Shown piece by piece: positions 27,551 to 36,025 of a stretch of 64,000 bases of DNA. A model generated the notes under the pieces. That model ran no database searches, was not told where the DNA came from, and was given only the letters and a program-made list of their open reading frames with translations. Each line of letters starts with the position of its first letter. The stretch's first letter is position 1. Origin of the DNA: an uncultured Clostridium sp. Lineage in GTDB: Bacteria; Bacillota; Clostridia; Lachnospirales; Lachnospiraceae. The translations under genes and the position numbers were made by a program. The stretch covers positions 11,760-75,759 of the forward strand of contig USJW01000006.1 of assembly GCA_900555045.1 (NCBI GenBank). The letters are read 5' to 3'.

Positions 27551-28486
27551 ATGGACAGAAAAGTATCGGTTGTGGTATCCGTTTACAATGAGGAGAAGGC
27601 ACTGGAAGAATTTTACAGAGAGACGGCGAAGGTCTTAAAGTCCCTCAGCTGGGACTATGAGCTGCTGTTCGTCAACGACGGCAGCGGGGACGCCAGCCTG
27701 CAGGTTCTGGAGGGGCTGGCGGCAGAGGATCCGTGTGTGAAGCTTGTCAGCTTCTCCAGAAACTTCGGCCATGAGGCGGCCATGATCGCGGGCCTGGACT
27801 ACAGCAGCGGGGACGCGGTGATCTGCATGGACGCGGACCTGCAGCACCCGCCGGAGTGCATTTCCCAGATCCTGGAAAAAATGGAGGAGGGCTACGAGGT
27901 CGTGAACATGGTCCGCACCAAGAACAGGACCGCGGGCCTGGTGAAAAACGTCACCTCCTCCGGCTTCTACTGGGTGATCAACCACATCTCGGACGTGCAC
28001 TTTGAGCCCAACGCCTCGGACTTCTTCGCGGTCAGCCGCCACGTGGCCCAGGTGCTTAAGGACAGCTACCGGGAGAAGGTGCGCTTCCTCAGGGGGTACG
28101 TGCAGAACGTGGGCTTTAAGAAGACCACCATCGAGTACGAGGCCAGAGCCCGGGTGGCGGGGGAGAGCAAGTACAGCCTGAAGAAGCTGTTCGCGTTCTC
28201 CATTAACACCATCCTCTGTTTCTCCAACATGCCGTTAAAGCTTGGAATCTACGCGGGAATTTTTTCCGCCCTCTTAGGGATTGCGGTGATGGTGTACACC
28301 CTCTTTACCCGCCAGGGTGCGCCCAGCGGCTACGCGACCATCGTGGTCCTGATCTGCTTTATGTTCGCCATGATGTTTGTGATCATCGGCATCATCGGGG
28401 AGTACATCGCCATCCTGTTCATGGAACTAAAGGACCGGCCGGTGTACATTGTGGAGCGGACGAGGAACCTGGAGCAGAAATCTTAA
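27551..28486 (+). CDS. GtrB-like family 2 glycosyltransferase with two membrane helices
   Basis: A 311-residue protein of the bactoprenol glucosyltransferase/dolichol-phosphate mannose synthase type. It has LLFVNDGSGDASL near residue 40, the metal-binding MDADLQHPPE near residue 96, and two C-terminal membrane segments (about 230-255 and 265-290). Such enzymes load a sugar onto undecaprenyl phosphate so that GT-C enzymes can use it outside. The three GT-C-like proteins upstream would be natural users. It is the last gene of the cluster, before a terminator. Confidence 0.88.
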   Translation: MDRKVSVVVSVYNEEKALEEFYRETAKVLKSLSWDYELLFVNDGSGDASLQVLEGLAAEDPCVKLVSFSRNFGHEAAMIAGLDYSSGDAVICMDADLQHPPECISQILEKMEEGYEVVNMVRTKNRTAGLVKNVTSSGFYWVINHISDVHFEPNASDFFAVSRHVAQVLKDSYREKVRFLRGYVQNVGFKKTTIEYEARARVAGESKYSLKKLFAFSINTILCFSNMPLKLGIYAGIFSALLGIAVMVYTLFTRQGAPSGYATIVVLICFMFAMMFVIIGIIGEYIAILFMELKDRPVYIVERTRNLEQKS

Positions 28487-28574
28487 GAAATCCGGACAGC
28501 GGCTTTATAGAAATTTAATGGGCCGTTGCTTGACATTGACTGGAAACTATGGTAAAAACTTAAAAGTAAGTATG

Positions 28575-28606
28575 AAAAAGCAGAATGTTCATCTTTCTGC
28601 TTTTTT
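28575..28606 (+). terminator. Rho-independent terminator ending the glycan cluster
   Basis: AAAAAGCAGAA (28575-28585) pairs with TTCTGCTTTTT (28595-28605), and the T-run continues to 28606. Confidence 0.8.
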
Positions 28607-28619
28607 GTTCGCTGGAAGA

Positions 28620-28644
28620 TGACAAGTTGTCACAATGCGGACAA
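28620..28644. promoter_or_regulatory. Candidate TetR operator
   Basis: TGACAAGTTGTCA (28620-28632) is a perfect 13-base palindrome, and another half-site GACAA follows at 28640-28644. It lies 48 bases before the TetR start, so autoregulation is plausible. Confidence 0.45.
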
Positions 28645-28680
28645 TTACTGCCACACAAAGGATAAAAGGGGGATGCGGAT

Positions 28681-29328
28681 ATGCCGACCCAGCGTTTTTT
28701 TAATTTGAAGGAGGAAAAGCGCCATTCCATCATGAAGGCCGCGGTGCACGAGTTTTCCCGCGTGCCCTACTCCGCAGCCTCGATCAACCAGATTATCAAG
28801 GAGGCGGACATCTCCAGGGGGAGCTTTTACACCTACTTTGAGGATAAGGACGACCTGATGAGCTACCTGGTCAGCGGGTTTAGGGAGCGGTGCAGGGAGC
28901 GGGTGTACGCCCAGCTGGAAGCCCAGAACGGGGACCTCTTTGAGACGGCCCTGGCGCTGTTGGACCAGGCTTTGCGGGTGGGAAAGAGCTGCCGGGGAGC
29001 GGAGCTTTACCGGAACGCCCTGACGGATTTAAATATGGTGACCCAGAACCAGCTGTTCGGGGTGAAGGCGTTTTTGTACGACGATGAGGTTTATCGGGGG
29101 TTCGTGAGCGGACTGTACGCGCGCATCGACCGCCGGAGATTTCCGATCGAGAGTGAGGAGAAGCTGGCCTGCCTGGTGGAGATGATGGTGGTGATGACCG
29201 TCAAGACCATCTCCATGTTCTACATGGGGGTGGCGGACCGGGATCGCCTGATGGAGGTTACACGCAGACAGATTTACATATTGAAGAACGGCGCACTGAA
29301 GCCGGAATGTGAAGGAGAGCAGCTATGA
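28681..29328 (+). CDS. TetR/AcrR-family transcriptional regulator
   Basis: A 215-residue regulator with an N-terminal helix-turn-helix: FSRVPYSAASINQIIKEADI and then SRGSFYTYFEDKDDL (about residues 22-58). The C-terminal ligand domain is helical and undefined. AGGGGG precedes the ATG. It overlaps the first TolC-like gene by 4 bases (ATGA at 29325-29328), which ties it to the two secreted proteins. Confidence 0.92.
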   Translation: MPTQRFFNLKEEKRHSIMKAAVHEFSRVPYSAASINQIIKEADISRGSFYTYFEDKDDLMSYLVSGFRERCRERVYAQLEAQNGDLFETALALLDQALRVGKSCRGAELYRNALTDLNMVTQNQLFGVKAFLYDDEVYRGFVSGLYARIDRRRFPIESEEKLACLVEMMVVMTVKTISMFYMGVADRDRLMEVTRRQIYILKNGALKPECEGEQL

Positions 29329-30542
29329 AAAAATGTGACAAACGGCCCGCCGCCCGCCGCGGCCTTGTGGTTTTGACCGCCTGCGTTCTCGCGGGCGTTA
29401 CGCCGGTGACCGCCCTTGCGGCCAAGCGGCCCAACGACAATCTTTCCGATGTGGAGGCGCCCAGGCCCGACATCGATAAGGATTTGAGCCCGGAGTTCGC
29501 CTACTCCCAGGACAAATGGGCGGCCCTCAGGGACAATGTGATGGAGTACGGCGAGCTGGCCGATTTAATCCACGAGTACAACCCCACGGTGCGCAGCAAC
29601 CGGGAGGCGTACAATGACATGAAGAACAAGGACTTAAACGATGTGTACCAGGAAGCCATGGACGCGGCCCAGGACCTGTGGGATCTGGCCGGGGACAGCG
29701 ACGACGATTTCTCCCGGGCACAGCTCAACATGCAGGGCAACACTCTGGCACAGTCCGCGGACAACAACTATGAGGACCCGGAGATGCAGAAGATCAGCTA
29801 CGACCAGGCGGAGGCCGTGCTGGTTACCCAGGCGCAGCAGCTGATGGTCACCTACCAGCAGTCCGGGTACACCATGGAGAACCTAAACCGGGCAAAGGAC
29901 CTGCTCAACACCCAGTACGAGGCTGCGAAGGCCCGCCAGTCCGTGGGCGCTGCCACGGCCGTGGATGTGTTAAACGCCCAGAAGAGCGTCCAGGACCAGG
30001 AGGCGGCCATCCTCTCGACCCAGAAGTCCATCGACAACGTTCACCGGACCCTGTGCCTGATGCTTGGCTGGTCCGCGGACGCGCAGCCGGAGATTCTTCC
30101 GGTTCCGGAGCCGGATCTGGCGCGGATCGACGGGATGAACCCGGACGCCGATTTAGAGACGGCCATCGCCAACAACTACACCATCCGCTACAACGAGAAA
30201 AAGCTGGGGAACCTCACCTCCGACCGCCTGATCGAGTCCACCAAGGCCACGATCCAGAGCACGAAGAACAGTGTGGTAAGCGGCTTAAAGGCCCAGTACA
30301 ACACCGTGCTTACCGCCCGGGACTCTCTGGCCACGGCCCAGGCGCAGCTTGCGTCCTCCAAGGCGGATTTGGACACCATGGCGGCAAAGCTGGCGGTGGG
30401 ATCCGCCACAAGCCTTCAGTACCAGAGCGCGGAGAACGCCTATGTGACAGCGAAGAATTCGGTTGAGACCGCGAAGCTTCAGCTGTTTCTTGCCATGGAA
30501 AACTACGACTGGATCGTAAAAGGTCTTGTCTCATCCAACTGA
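29325..30542 (+). CDS. Secreted TolC-like coiled-coil protein (first)
   Basis: A 405-residue protein with a signal peptide (about residues 1-33, ending ALAA) followed by long alpha-helical coiled-coil stretches. Motifs match the outer membrane efflux protein (TolC/OEP) family: LLNTQYEAAKARQSVGAAT and LDTMAAKLAVGSATSLQYQ, each in the middle of the two internal repeats. In diderms TolC forms an outer-membrane channel. This organism looks monoderm, so the protein probably serves as a secreted or wall-spanning coiled-coil partner of an efflux machine. No pump gene is adjacent. Confidence 0.8.
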   Translation: MKKCDKRPAARRGLVVLTACVLAGVTPVTALAAKRPNDNLSDVEAPRPDIDKDLSPEFAYSQDKWAALRDNVMEYGELADLIHEYNPTVRSNREAYNDMKNKDLNDVYQEAMDAAQDLWDLAGDSDDDFSRAQLNMQGNTLAQSADNNYEDPEMQKISYDQAEAVLVTQAQQLMVTYQQSGYTMENLNRAKDLLNTQYEAAKARQSVGAATAVDVLNAQKSVQDQEAAILSTQKSIDNVHRTLCLMLGWSADAQPEILPVPEPDLARIDGMNPDADLETAIANNYTIRYNEKKLGNLTSDRLIESTKATIQSTKNSVVSGLKAQYNTVLTARDSLATAQAQLASSKADLDTMAAKLAVGSATSLQYQSAENAYVTAKNSVETAKLQLFLAMENYDWIVKGLVSSN

Positions 30543-30559
30543 TGTGAGGAGTGAGCGCG

Positions 30560-31792
30560 ATGATGATGATCAGACATAAAAGACTTAGAAGGCTCTGCCT
30601 GGCCGGGATGGCCGCCGTGATCTCGGCGGGCGCAGCGTTTCCGGCCCTCGCTGCGGACGCCTGGGCGCCCGGGGAGGACTACGGGCAGTTCCTGGAGCGG
30701 CTCTGCGATAACCGCATCGAGTACGACGAGCTGGCGGACCTGATGAAAAATTTCTACGGCCCCATAAAGAGCGGCTACAACATGATCGACGGCGTCAAGG
30801 GGGATATGGCGGACATGGCCATGCAGATGCGTGTGCAGGCCGACGACCTGGTGAACGACGTGGACGGCTACCGGGATATCAAGAAGGATAATCCCCAGAT
30901 GAGCGCGGCCATGAACCAGGCCATCGCCGGAACCAGAGCCGGGATCAAGCAGCTGCGAAATGGTGCCAAGAAGATTGAGGATAAGCTGGACTCTGTAGAT
31001 TCCCAGAAAAAGGGAATCGATCGGTCCGTGAACACGGCGGTGCGCGGCTTAGAGTTCGCTATCAACCAGTACCAGCAGCTTTTGTCCCGGCGCGCGCTGG
31101 CGGCGAAGGCCGTGGAGCTGTCCCAGGCGGCCTGGAATCTGCAGCAGACCATGCAGGCCCAGGGCCTCGCGGTGGACAGCGGCATCCTGTCCGCGGCGGC
31201 GCAGCTCTCCTCCGCCAGACAGCAGTTAGACAGCCTGGACGCGGGCATCGAGTCGGTGTACAACACCATCTGCGAGCTGACCGGCTACGATGTGACAAGC
31301 GCGCACCCGGAGATCGGCCCGGTCCCCCACGCGGACCCCTCGGCCATCGCCTCCATCGATGTGGCGGCGGACAAGGACAAGGCGGCCATCAACAACTACA
31401 ATATGATCACGATGCGGCAGAGCGGCGGGAGCAAGACGATGTTGGAGACCCAGCTGATGAAGAGCACCACCGAGACCCGCAACAAGATCCGAAACGTGGA
31501 GTACGGCGAGGAGCAGGTGCGCTCCAACATCCAGACCCTGTACGACTCCATCCTGGAGGCCAAGGCCAAGTTTGATTCCGCCTCCACCGCCTGGCAGAGC
31601 GCACAGATTTCCTGGGACGCGGCGCAGATCCAGCGCCAGAACGGACTGATAAGCGACATCCAGTATATGCAGGCGGAGGTGGGATACCTTACGGCCAAGT
31701 CCGGCTACGAATGCGCGGATTTGACGCTCCAGCAGGCGCTGCGCGACTATGAGTGGGCCGTCAAGGGCGTGAGTGTGACGCCGGCCGCATAA
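30560..31792 (+). CDS. Secreted TolC-like coiled-coil protein (second)
   Basis: A 410-residue protein with a signal peptide (about 1-32, ending ALAA) and the same overall plan as the gene before it, including EFAINQYQQLLSRRALAAKA near residue 165 and IQRQNGLISDIQYMQAEVGY near residue 360. The pairwise identity to the first copy is low. GAGGAG lies 8 bases before the ATG at 30560; the GTG nine bases upstream overlaps that site. It is the last gene of the tetR operon. Confidence 0.78.
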   Translation: MMMIRHKRLRRLCLAGMAAVISAGAAFPALAADAWAPGEDYGQFLERLCDNRIEYDELADLMKNFYGPIKSGYNMIDGVKGDMADMAMQMRVQADDLVNDVDGYRDIKKDNPQMSAAMNQAIAGTRAGIKQLRNGAKKIEDKLDSVDSQKKGIDRSVNTAVRGLEFAINQYQQLLSRRALAAKAVELSQAAWNLQQTMQAQGLAVDSGILSAAAQLSSARQQLDSLDAGIESVYNTICELTGYDVTSAHPEIGPVPHADPSAIASIDVAADKDKAAINNYNMITMRQSGGSKTMLETQLMKSTTETRNKIRNVEYGEEQVRSNIQTLYDSILEAKAKFDSASTAWQSAQISWDAAQIQRQNGLISDIQYMQAEVGYLTAKSGYECADLTLQQALRDYEWAVKGVSVTPAA

Positions 31793-31804
31793 ATGTTACG
31801 TTTG

Positions 31805-31866
31805 TTCCCGATTTTGCAGAATATTCAGAAGATGTAACCTTCGAATTGCAGAATCGGGAATTTTTA
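31805..31866 (+). terminator. Terminator after the TolC-like genes
   Basis: TTCCCGATT (31805-31813) pairs with AATCGGGAA (31852-31860), followed by TTTTTATATT. The loop is long (38 bases) but holds further TTGCAG/CTGCAA pairing. Confidence 0.65.
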
Positions 31867-31919
31867 TATTATTTTTATACAAATGCCAGAATAAAGCTGC
31901 AAAAGAGGTGAGTTGTCTC

Positions 31920-31948
31920 TTGCATTTAGCTGGAAAAAATGTTATTAT
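31920..31948 (+). promoter_or_regulatory. Promoter of the HPr-like gene
   Basis: TTGCAT (31920-31925), a 17-base spacer and TATTAT (31943-31948) fit a vegetative sigma-A promoter, giving a leader of about 80 bases. Confidence 0.6.
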
Positions 31949-32033
31949 TTTTTTACAGGGGATATAAAATGATTTACAAGGAGGTTCGTGGTTTACTGTT
32001 TAATGGTTCTGTTTTTGGAATTGGGGTGATTCT

Positions 32034-32282
32034 ATGTTGATGCGACAAGTTGACCTTCGTGCCATGGCCCCCAGGCCTATGCCGATTTCTTATCTGATTC
32101 AGACCGCTAATCAATTTCACTGCGATATCTATGTAATGAACAACGCAGGATCCGCCAACGTGAAGAATTACGATGAGATTAAGAAGTTCAGAATGTGCGG
32201 CGGCCCCCTGACATTTTACTTTAAGGGAAGTGATGAGGGAGCAGCGGGCGATCGGATCCAGAGTATTTTCACGTCAGGATGA
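32034..32282 (+). CDS. HPr-like protein without the phosphorylation histidine
   Basis: This 82-residue protein aligns by eye to HPr of the sugar phosphotransferase system: PISYLIQTANQFHCDIYV matches the first helix and strand. The active-site motif H-A-R-P is replaced by Ala12-Pro-Arg-Pro, so His15 is missing. The Ser46 region (KSIMG in HPr) is also unrecognisable (IKKFRMCGGPLTFY). It cannot act as a normal phosphocarrier. It may be a regulatory or structural relative. GGGGTG precedes the ATG. It stands alone between its own promoter and terminator. Confidence 0.65.
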   Translation: MLMRQVDLRAMAPRPMPISYLIQTANQFHCDIYVMNNAGSANVKNYDEIKKFRMCGGPLTFYFKGSDEGAAGDRIQSIFTSG

Positions 32283-32319
32283 AAAAGAGAGGGAAAAAGG
32301 ACATGCATTTAAAATGCTA

Positions 32320-32354
32320 AAGGAGAGCCGTAGGTGACGATGGCTCTCCTTTTC
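32320..32354 (+). terminator. Terminator of the HPr-like gene
   Basis: AAGGAGAGCC (32320-32329) pairs with GGCTCTCCTT (32342-32351), followed by TT. The BCCT gene on the other strand ends just downstream at 32370. Confidence 0.75.
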
Positions 32355-32369
32355 TGTGCGCAAAATTTT

Positions 32370-33926
32370 CTATTTTTCCGGCCTGGAGGCCGTCTCCTCG
32401 TCCAGGTACTGCCTGGCGTCCTTAAAAAAGCTCCACACGATCAACAGAATAATGAACCCGATGGGGAAGGCGGCGATGATGGACACCGTCTGCAGGTTTG
32501 TCATGGAGTTCTTCGCGAAGATTAACGCGATGGGAAGCAGCATGAGCACCACGGCCCAGAACAGCTTCACCCGCTTATCCGGCTCCTCCCCGGCCTCCAG
32601 GGACTTGTAGGAGTAGGAGGCCGCCACCATGGTGAGGGCGTCGAAGGAGGTGGCGTAGAAGGCGATCATGGTGACGGCCAGCAAAATCAGCCCCAGCTTG
32701 GCGAGGGGCAGCGTGCCCAGCACCGCGAGGATGGTCTGGTATAGGTCCTGGGTCTTGGCGTAGAGGCCCATCAGGTCCAGCTTCCCGTGCATCTGGAGGC
32801 TCAGGCCGTAGTTTCCCAGGATGATGAACGAGGTGAAGGTGCCGGCCAGCCCGAAGAAGTAGCCGCCGAGCACGGTCTGGCGGATGGTGCGGCCCCTGCT
32901 GATGGTGCCGATGAAGAACGGCGTGGCCACGCACCAGACCATCCAGTAGGCCCAGTAGAAGATCGTCCAGTTCTGGGGGAAGGAGGAGGTGCGCAGGGCG
33001 TCCGTCCAGGTGGATAGGGCGATGAAGTTCTGGGCCAGGTTTCCGACGGCGGTGAGGCCGGTCTCCACGATGTAGCGCATCTGGCCGCCCCCGAGGAACA
33101 CGTAGGCTAAGAGGCCGAAGAACAGATACACGCAGGAGGCGGCCAGCTTGGCGATTCCCTCCATGCCGAAGTACACGGCCAGGGTGTAAACCACACAGAT
33201 GATCACCAGGATGGCGATGGTCATGAGGTTGCTCTCCGGGATCCCGAACACCTGGCTGATGGCCATGGACAGAAGCGGCGTGGCAAGCGAGAAGGTGGTG
33301 GCGGTTCCGGCTAACAGCGCGAAGACCGCGGTCAGGTCGATCACCTTGCCCCAGGGGCCGTCCACGCGCTTTCCGAGGAGCGGGCGGCAGGCCTCGGAGT
33401 ATTTCTGCTTGCTGCGGCGGCGCACATGGATCATGAACCCGAAGGATACGGCCAGGATCATGTAGAAGCTCCAGGGGATGGGGCCCCAGTGGAACAGGGG
33501 GTAGGTGCTGGCCCAGTCCTGCATGGAGCCCATGTCCGCAATGTGGGGCTCCCCGGCGTAGAGCATCCACTCGCAGAGGGAGTAGAACAGGATGTCGGCC
33601 GCCAGACCGGCGGTGAACATCATGGAGCCCCAGCTGAATGCCGAGTACTGCGGACGCTCCGTATTTCCCAGGCGGATTTTTCCGTAGCGGGAGAATGCCA
33701 TGTAGAGGGAGCAGATGAAGGCGCCTAAGCCAAGGATCAGGTAGTAGCTGCCGAACTGGTCCCCCAGAAAGAAGCGGATGGAGTCCAGGGCTTTTGTGGA
33801 GGACTCCGGCAGCGCCATGAACAGGGCGCACAGCAATAGGATGCAGATAAAGGGCACGACGGTGACAATCCAGTCCAGCTGCCGTTTGATGGCGCCGGGC
33901 TTTGGGGAAATCTGGTCAGAATTCAT
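32370..33926 (-). CDS. BCCT family betaine/carnitine/choline transporter
   Basis: A 518-residue protein with about 12 membrane segments and the family signature WTIFYWAYWMVW...ISRGRTIR (about residues 317-345), which is the substrate- and sodium-binding segment 8 region of BetP, CaiT and OpuD. The substrate box is YWAYWMVWCVATPFF, closer to carnitine/trimethylamine-type antiporters than to osmotic BetP, but the ligand is not determined. No metabolic partner genes are adjacent. The C-terminal tail is short, without the BetP osmosensor. Confidence 0.88.
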   Translation of the reverse strand: MNSDQISPKPGAIKRQLDWIVTVVPFICILLLCALFMALPESSTKALDSIRFFLGDQFGSYYLILGLGAFICSLYMAFSRYGKIRLGNTERPQYSAFSWGSMMFTAGLAADILFYSLCEWMLYAGEPHIADMGSMQDWASTYPLFHWGPIPWSFYMILAVSFGFMIHVRRRSKQKYSEACRPLLGKRVDGPWGKVIDLTAVFALLAGTATTFSLATPLLSMAISQVFGIPESNLMTIAILVIICVVYTLAVYFGMEGIAKLAASCVYLFFGLLAYVFLGGGQMRYIVETGLTAVGNLAQNFIALSTWTDALRTSSFPQNWTIFYWAYWMVWCVATPFFIGTISRGRTIRQTVLGGYFFGLAGTFTSFIILGNYGLSLQMHGKLDLMGLYAKTQDLYQTILAVLGTLPLAKLGLILLAVTMIAFYATSFDALTMVAASYSYKSLEAGEEPDKRVKLFWAVVLMLLPIALIFAKNSMTNLQTVSIIAAFPIGFIILLIVWSFFKDARQYLDEETASRPEK

Positions 33927-34108
33927 AGCGGTAGGTCCTCCTCGGTGAATCAGTCTTTGACTGCTCGGTGTTCAAAAAAAGTAAAAACAAAATGATATTG
34001 AACATATTACCACCGGGGCATGGAAAAATCAAGAGGCAATTGCAATTTTAACAAGAATAACAATAATTTTGTAAGAAAAAAAGGCTGTTAAATTCAAGGA
34101 TTGTCCGC

Positions 34109-34114
34109 TATAAT
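34109..34114 (+). promoter_or_regulatory. -10 element before the lipoprotein gene
   Basis: A perfect TATAAT lies 34 bases before the start. The -35 is weak (TGTTAA at 34086-34091, 17-base spacer). Confidence 0.45.
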
Positions 34115-34147
34115 AGTACCGTTGACGATAAAGGAGGATTGGATAAA

Positions 34148-34684
34148 ATGAGACATTTCAGAAAATTATCCGCGCTGTTTCTGCTGTGCGCGGCGATTCT
34201 TTGTGGCTGTACACAGAGCAATATTGTAACCCCGGACGGCGTTCAGGAAGGGCCTGCGGTGCCCGATCTGGAGACACATGCGAACGTGGAGATCGACTGG
34301 AACGAGGTGCGCGAGGCGCTGCGCGAAGAGTTTATCGATCCCTACGGAACGTTTGCGGATTACGTGCTGGATATCGATGTGAAGTACGACGACGCCAGCA
34401 AGACCGTGACCATTCTGCTGCCTGTGACGCCCAATACCACCGGGGAGATCGCGGTGGCCTACGGGGAAGCGGTGTTAAAGGTGTGCGGCGATGAGCTGGC
34501 AACGCAGGACTTCAACTACACAGGCTCCGAACAGGACAAGCTGTATTATGGAAGCTATTTTGACGACCACAACGTGCTGGTGCAGGTGTTCCCCTACGGC
34601 ACCCAGGACGACGTGAGCACCTACTACGTGAACGACACCATGAAGGCAGGCGAGCAGAGAGCGCTGGTTGCACAGGCGCAGTAA
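34148..34684 (+). CDS. Small lipoprotein of unknown function
   Basis: A 178-residue protein with a lipoprotein signal peptide: RHFRKLSALFLLCAAILCGC, the lipid-carrying cysteine at about residue 20. The mature part is acidic and has no domain I recognise; VTILLPVTPNTTGEIAVAYG looks like a beta strand followed by a helix. AAGGAGG lies before the ATG at 34148. The next gene, a secreted hydrolase-fold protein, follows after 28 bases and may share its transcript. Confidence 0.75.
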   Translation: MRHFRKLSALFLLCAAILCGCTQSNIVTPDGVQEGPAVPDLETHANVEIDWNEVREALREEFIDPYGTFADYVLDIDVKYDDASKTVTILLPVTPNTTGEIAVAYGEAVLKVCGDELATQDFNYTGSEQDKLYYGSYFDDHNVLVQVFPYGTQDDVSTYYVNDTMKAGEQRALVAQAQ

Positions 34685-34712
34685 GAAATCCCGATAATTA
34701 AGAGAGAAAGAG

Positions 34713-35960
34713 ATGGACTTGAATATGAGACGAGATTCCTACTGGAAGCACGCGGCGGTGTGCGTGGCGGCGCTGACATTTTTGCTGGCCGGAGCAGGCC
34801 GGGTGGACAGCTATGCCATGCAGGATAACAGCTACCGGGCCCAGGCCCAGGTGCTCACGTCCCCCGACAAGGTGATCATCACGGATGACCACGAGGCGGG
34901 AAACGGGGCAGCGGCGGGCACGGGAAACGGCGCAACCGGGGAGGCGAAGATTGAGCAGGTGGGCGCGGACGGACGCGTTCAGGGCGGCCAGGCGGCGCAG
35001 GGCCAGACAGGGCAGGCAGGCGGCCAGGGCCAGGCAGGCGGTCAGGGGCAGGCTCAGACCCAGGTGCCCCAGACCACACAGCCGGCCCCGGTGACGGCGG
35101 CCATCGGCTCCGTGAACACACCGGTGACGGATTCCTCCTCCCTGTTCGGCGCGGGCAGGCTGACCATGCTGGCCAACCACGACACCGCCGCCCAGCAGCT
35201 GGCGGTGATTATCGAGAACGGCGAGGGCGGACTGATCGTGGTGGACGGCGGCTGGACCGACAACGCGGACTACGTGCTAAACCAGATCAAGCAGAAGGGC
35301 GGGCACGTGGCAGCGTGGCTGATCACCCACCCGGACAGCGACCACGCGGGCGCGCTGGCGGACATTCTCTACAAGCACAGCGGCGAGATCACCATCGACG
35401 GGATCTACTACTCCTTCCTGGAGGACAGCTGGTACCAGCAGAAGGATCCCAATGTGGCGAACATGGTGAACTACCTGAAGGGCGCGTTCGCGCAGATCCC
35501 CCAGGAAAAGCTGCACGGAAATATCGTCTCCGGCCAGGTGATCGAGGCGGGACCCGCCAGGATCCAGGTGCTCAACCAGGCATACCGGATGAACAGCGAC
35601 TTTGTGAACAACAGCAGCGTAGCCTACATGGTATCCCTCAACGGAACCAACGTGGTGTTCTTGGGCGATTTGGCGCTGGCAGGCGGAAACCAGCTGCTCT
35701 CCGACGTGGACCTGCGCGCCCTGGACTGCGATATCGTGCAGATGTCCCACCATGGCCAGAACGGCGTTGGCTACGAGGTGTACAAGGCGCTGAAGCCGGA
35801 GATTTGCCTCTGGCCCACTCCCCAGTGGCTGTGGGACAATGACAACGGTGGCGGGGGCGGAAGCGGAAGCTGGACTACCCAGGAGACAAAGAACTGGACG
35901 GTTCGCCTCGGCGTGAAGGCCAACTATTGCGTAAAGGACGGCGACCAGGTGATCGAGTAG
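34713..35960 (+). CDS. Secreted metallo-beta-lactamase-fold hydrolase (ComEC-like domain)
   Basis: A 415-residue protein with an N-terminal signal/anchor (about 1-30), a Gly/Gln/Ala-rich linker (about 64-125) and a metallo-beta-lactamase domain (about 140-410). The zinc motif is HPDSDHAGAL (His206, Asp208, Asp210, His211), and MSHHGQNGV further on carries another ligand His. This form is closest to the catalytic domain of ComEC and secreted relatives, some of which cleave nucleic acids or phosphodiesters. The linker suggests wall passage. Substrate unknown. Confidence 0.82.
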   Translation: MDLNMRRDSYWKHAAVCVAALTFLLAGAGRVDSYAMQDNSYRAQAQVLTSPDKVIITDDHEAGNGAAAGTGNGATGEAKIEQVGADGRVQGGQAAQGQTGQAGGQGQAGGQGQAQTQVPQTTQPAPVTAAIGSVNTPVTDSSSLFGAGRLTMLANHDTAAQQLAVIIENGEGGLIVVDGGWTDNADYVLNQIKQKGGHVAAWLITHPDSDHAGALADILYKHSGEITIDGIYYSFLEDSWYQQKDPNVANMVNYLKGAFAQIPQEKLHGNIVSGQVIEAGPARIQVLNQAYRMNSDFVNNSSVAYMVSLNGTNVVFLGDLALAGGNQLLSDVDLRALDCDIVQMSHHGQNGVGYEVYKALKPEICLWPTPQWLWDNDNGGGGGSGSWTTQETKNWTVRLGVKANYCVKDGDQVIE

Positions 35961-35966
35961 GGCGCT

Positions 35967-36014
35967 TAAAAAAGGATATCCCACAGGGCTTCGGCCCGGG
36001 GATATCCTTTTTTT
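35967..36014. terminator. Bidirectional terminator between the hydrolase and LysR genes
   Basis: AAAAAAGGATATCCC (35968-35982) pairs with GGGATATCCTTTTTT (35999-36013), with a GGGC/GCCC inner stem. A-run and T-run flank it, so it works for both converging genes. Confidence 0.9.
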
Positions 36015-36025
36015 GCGCCTGGCGG

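Noticed and set aside
28530..28606. Possible small RNA between a TTGACA (28530) and the terminator at 28575-28606
   Set aside because: The matching -10 (TAAAAA) is poor and the hairpin is explained as the end of the glycan transcript.
29325..31792. TolC-like proteins as proof of an outer membrane
   Set aside because: SpoIIR and the general gene set fit a monoderm Clostridia, and TolC-like proteins are annotated in such genomes. No LPS-transport or Bam genes are visible.
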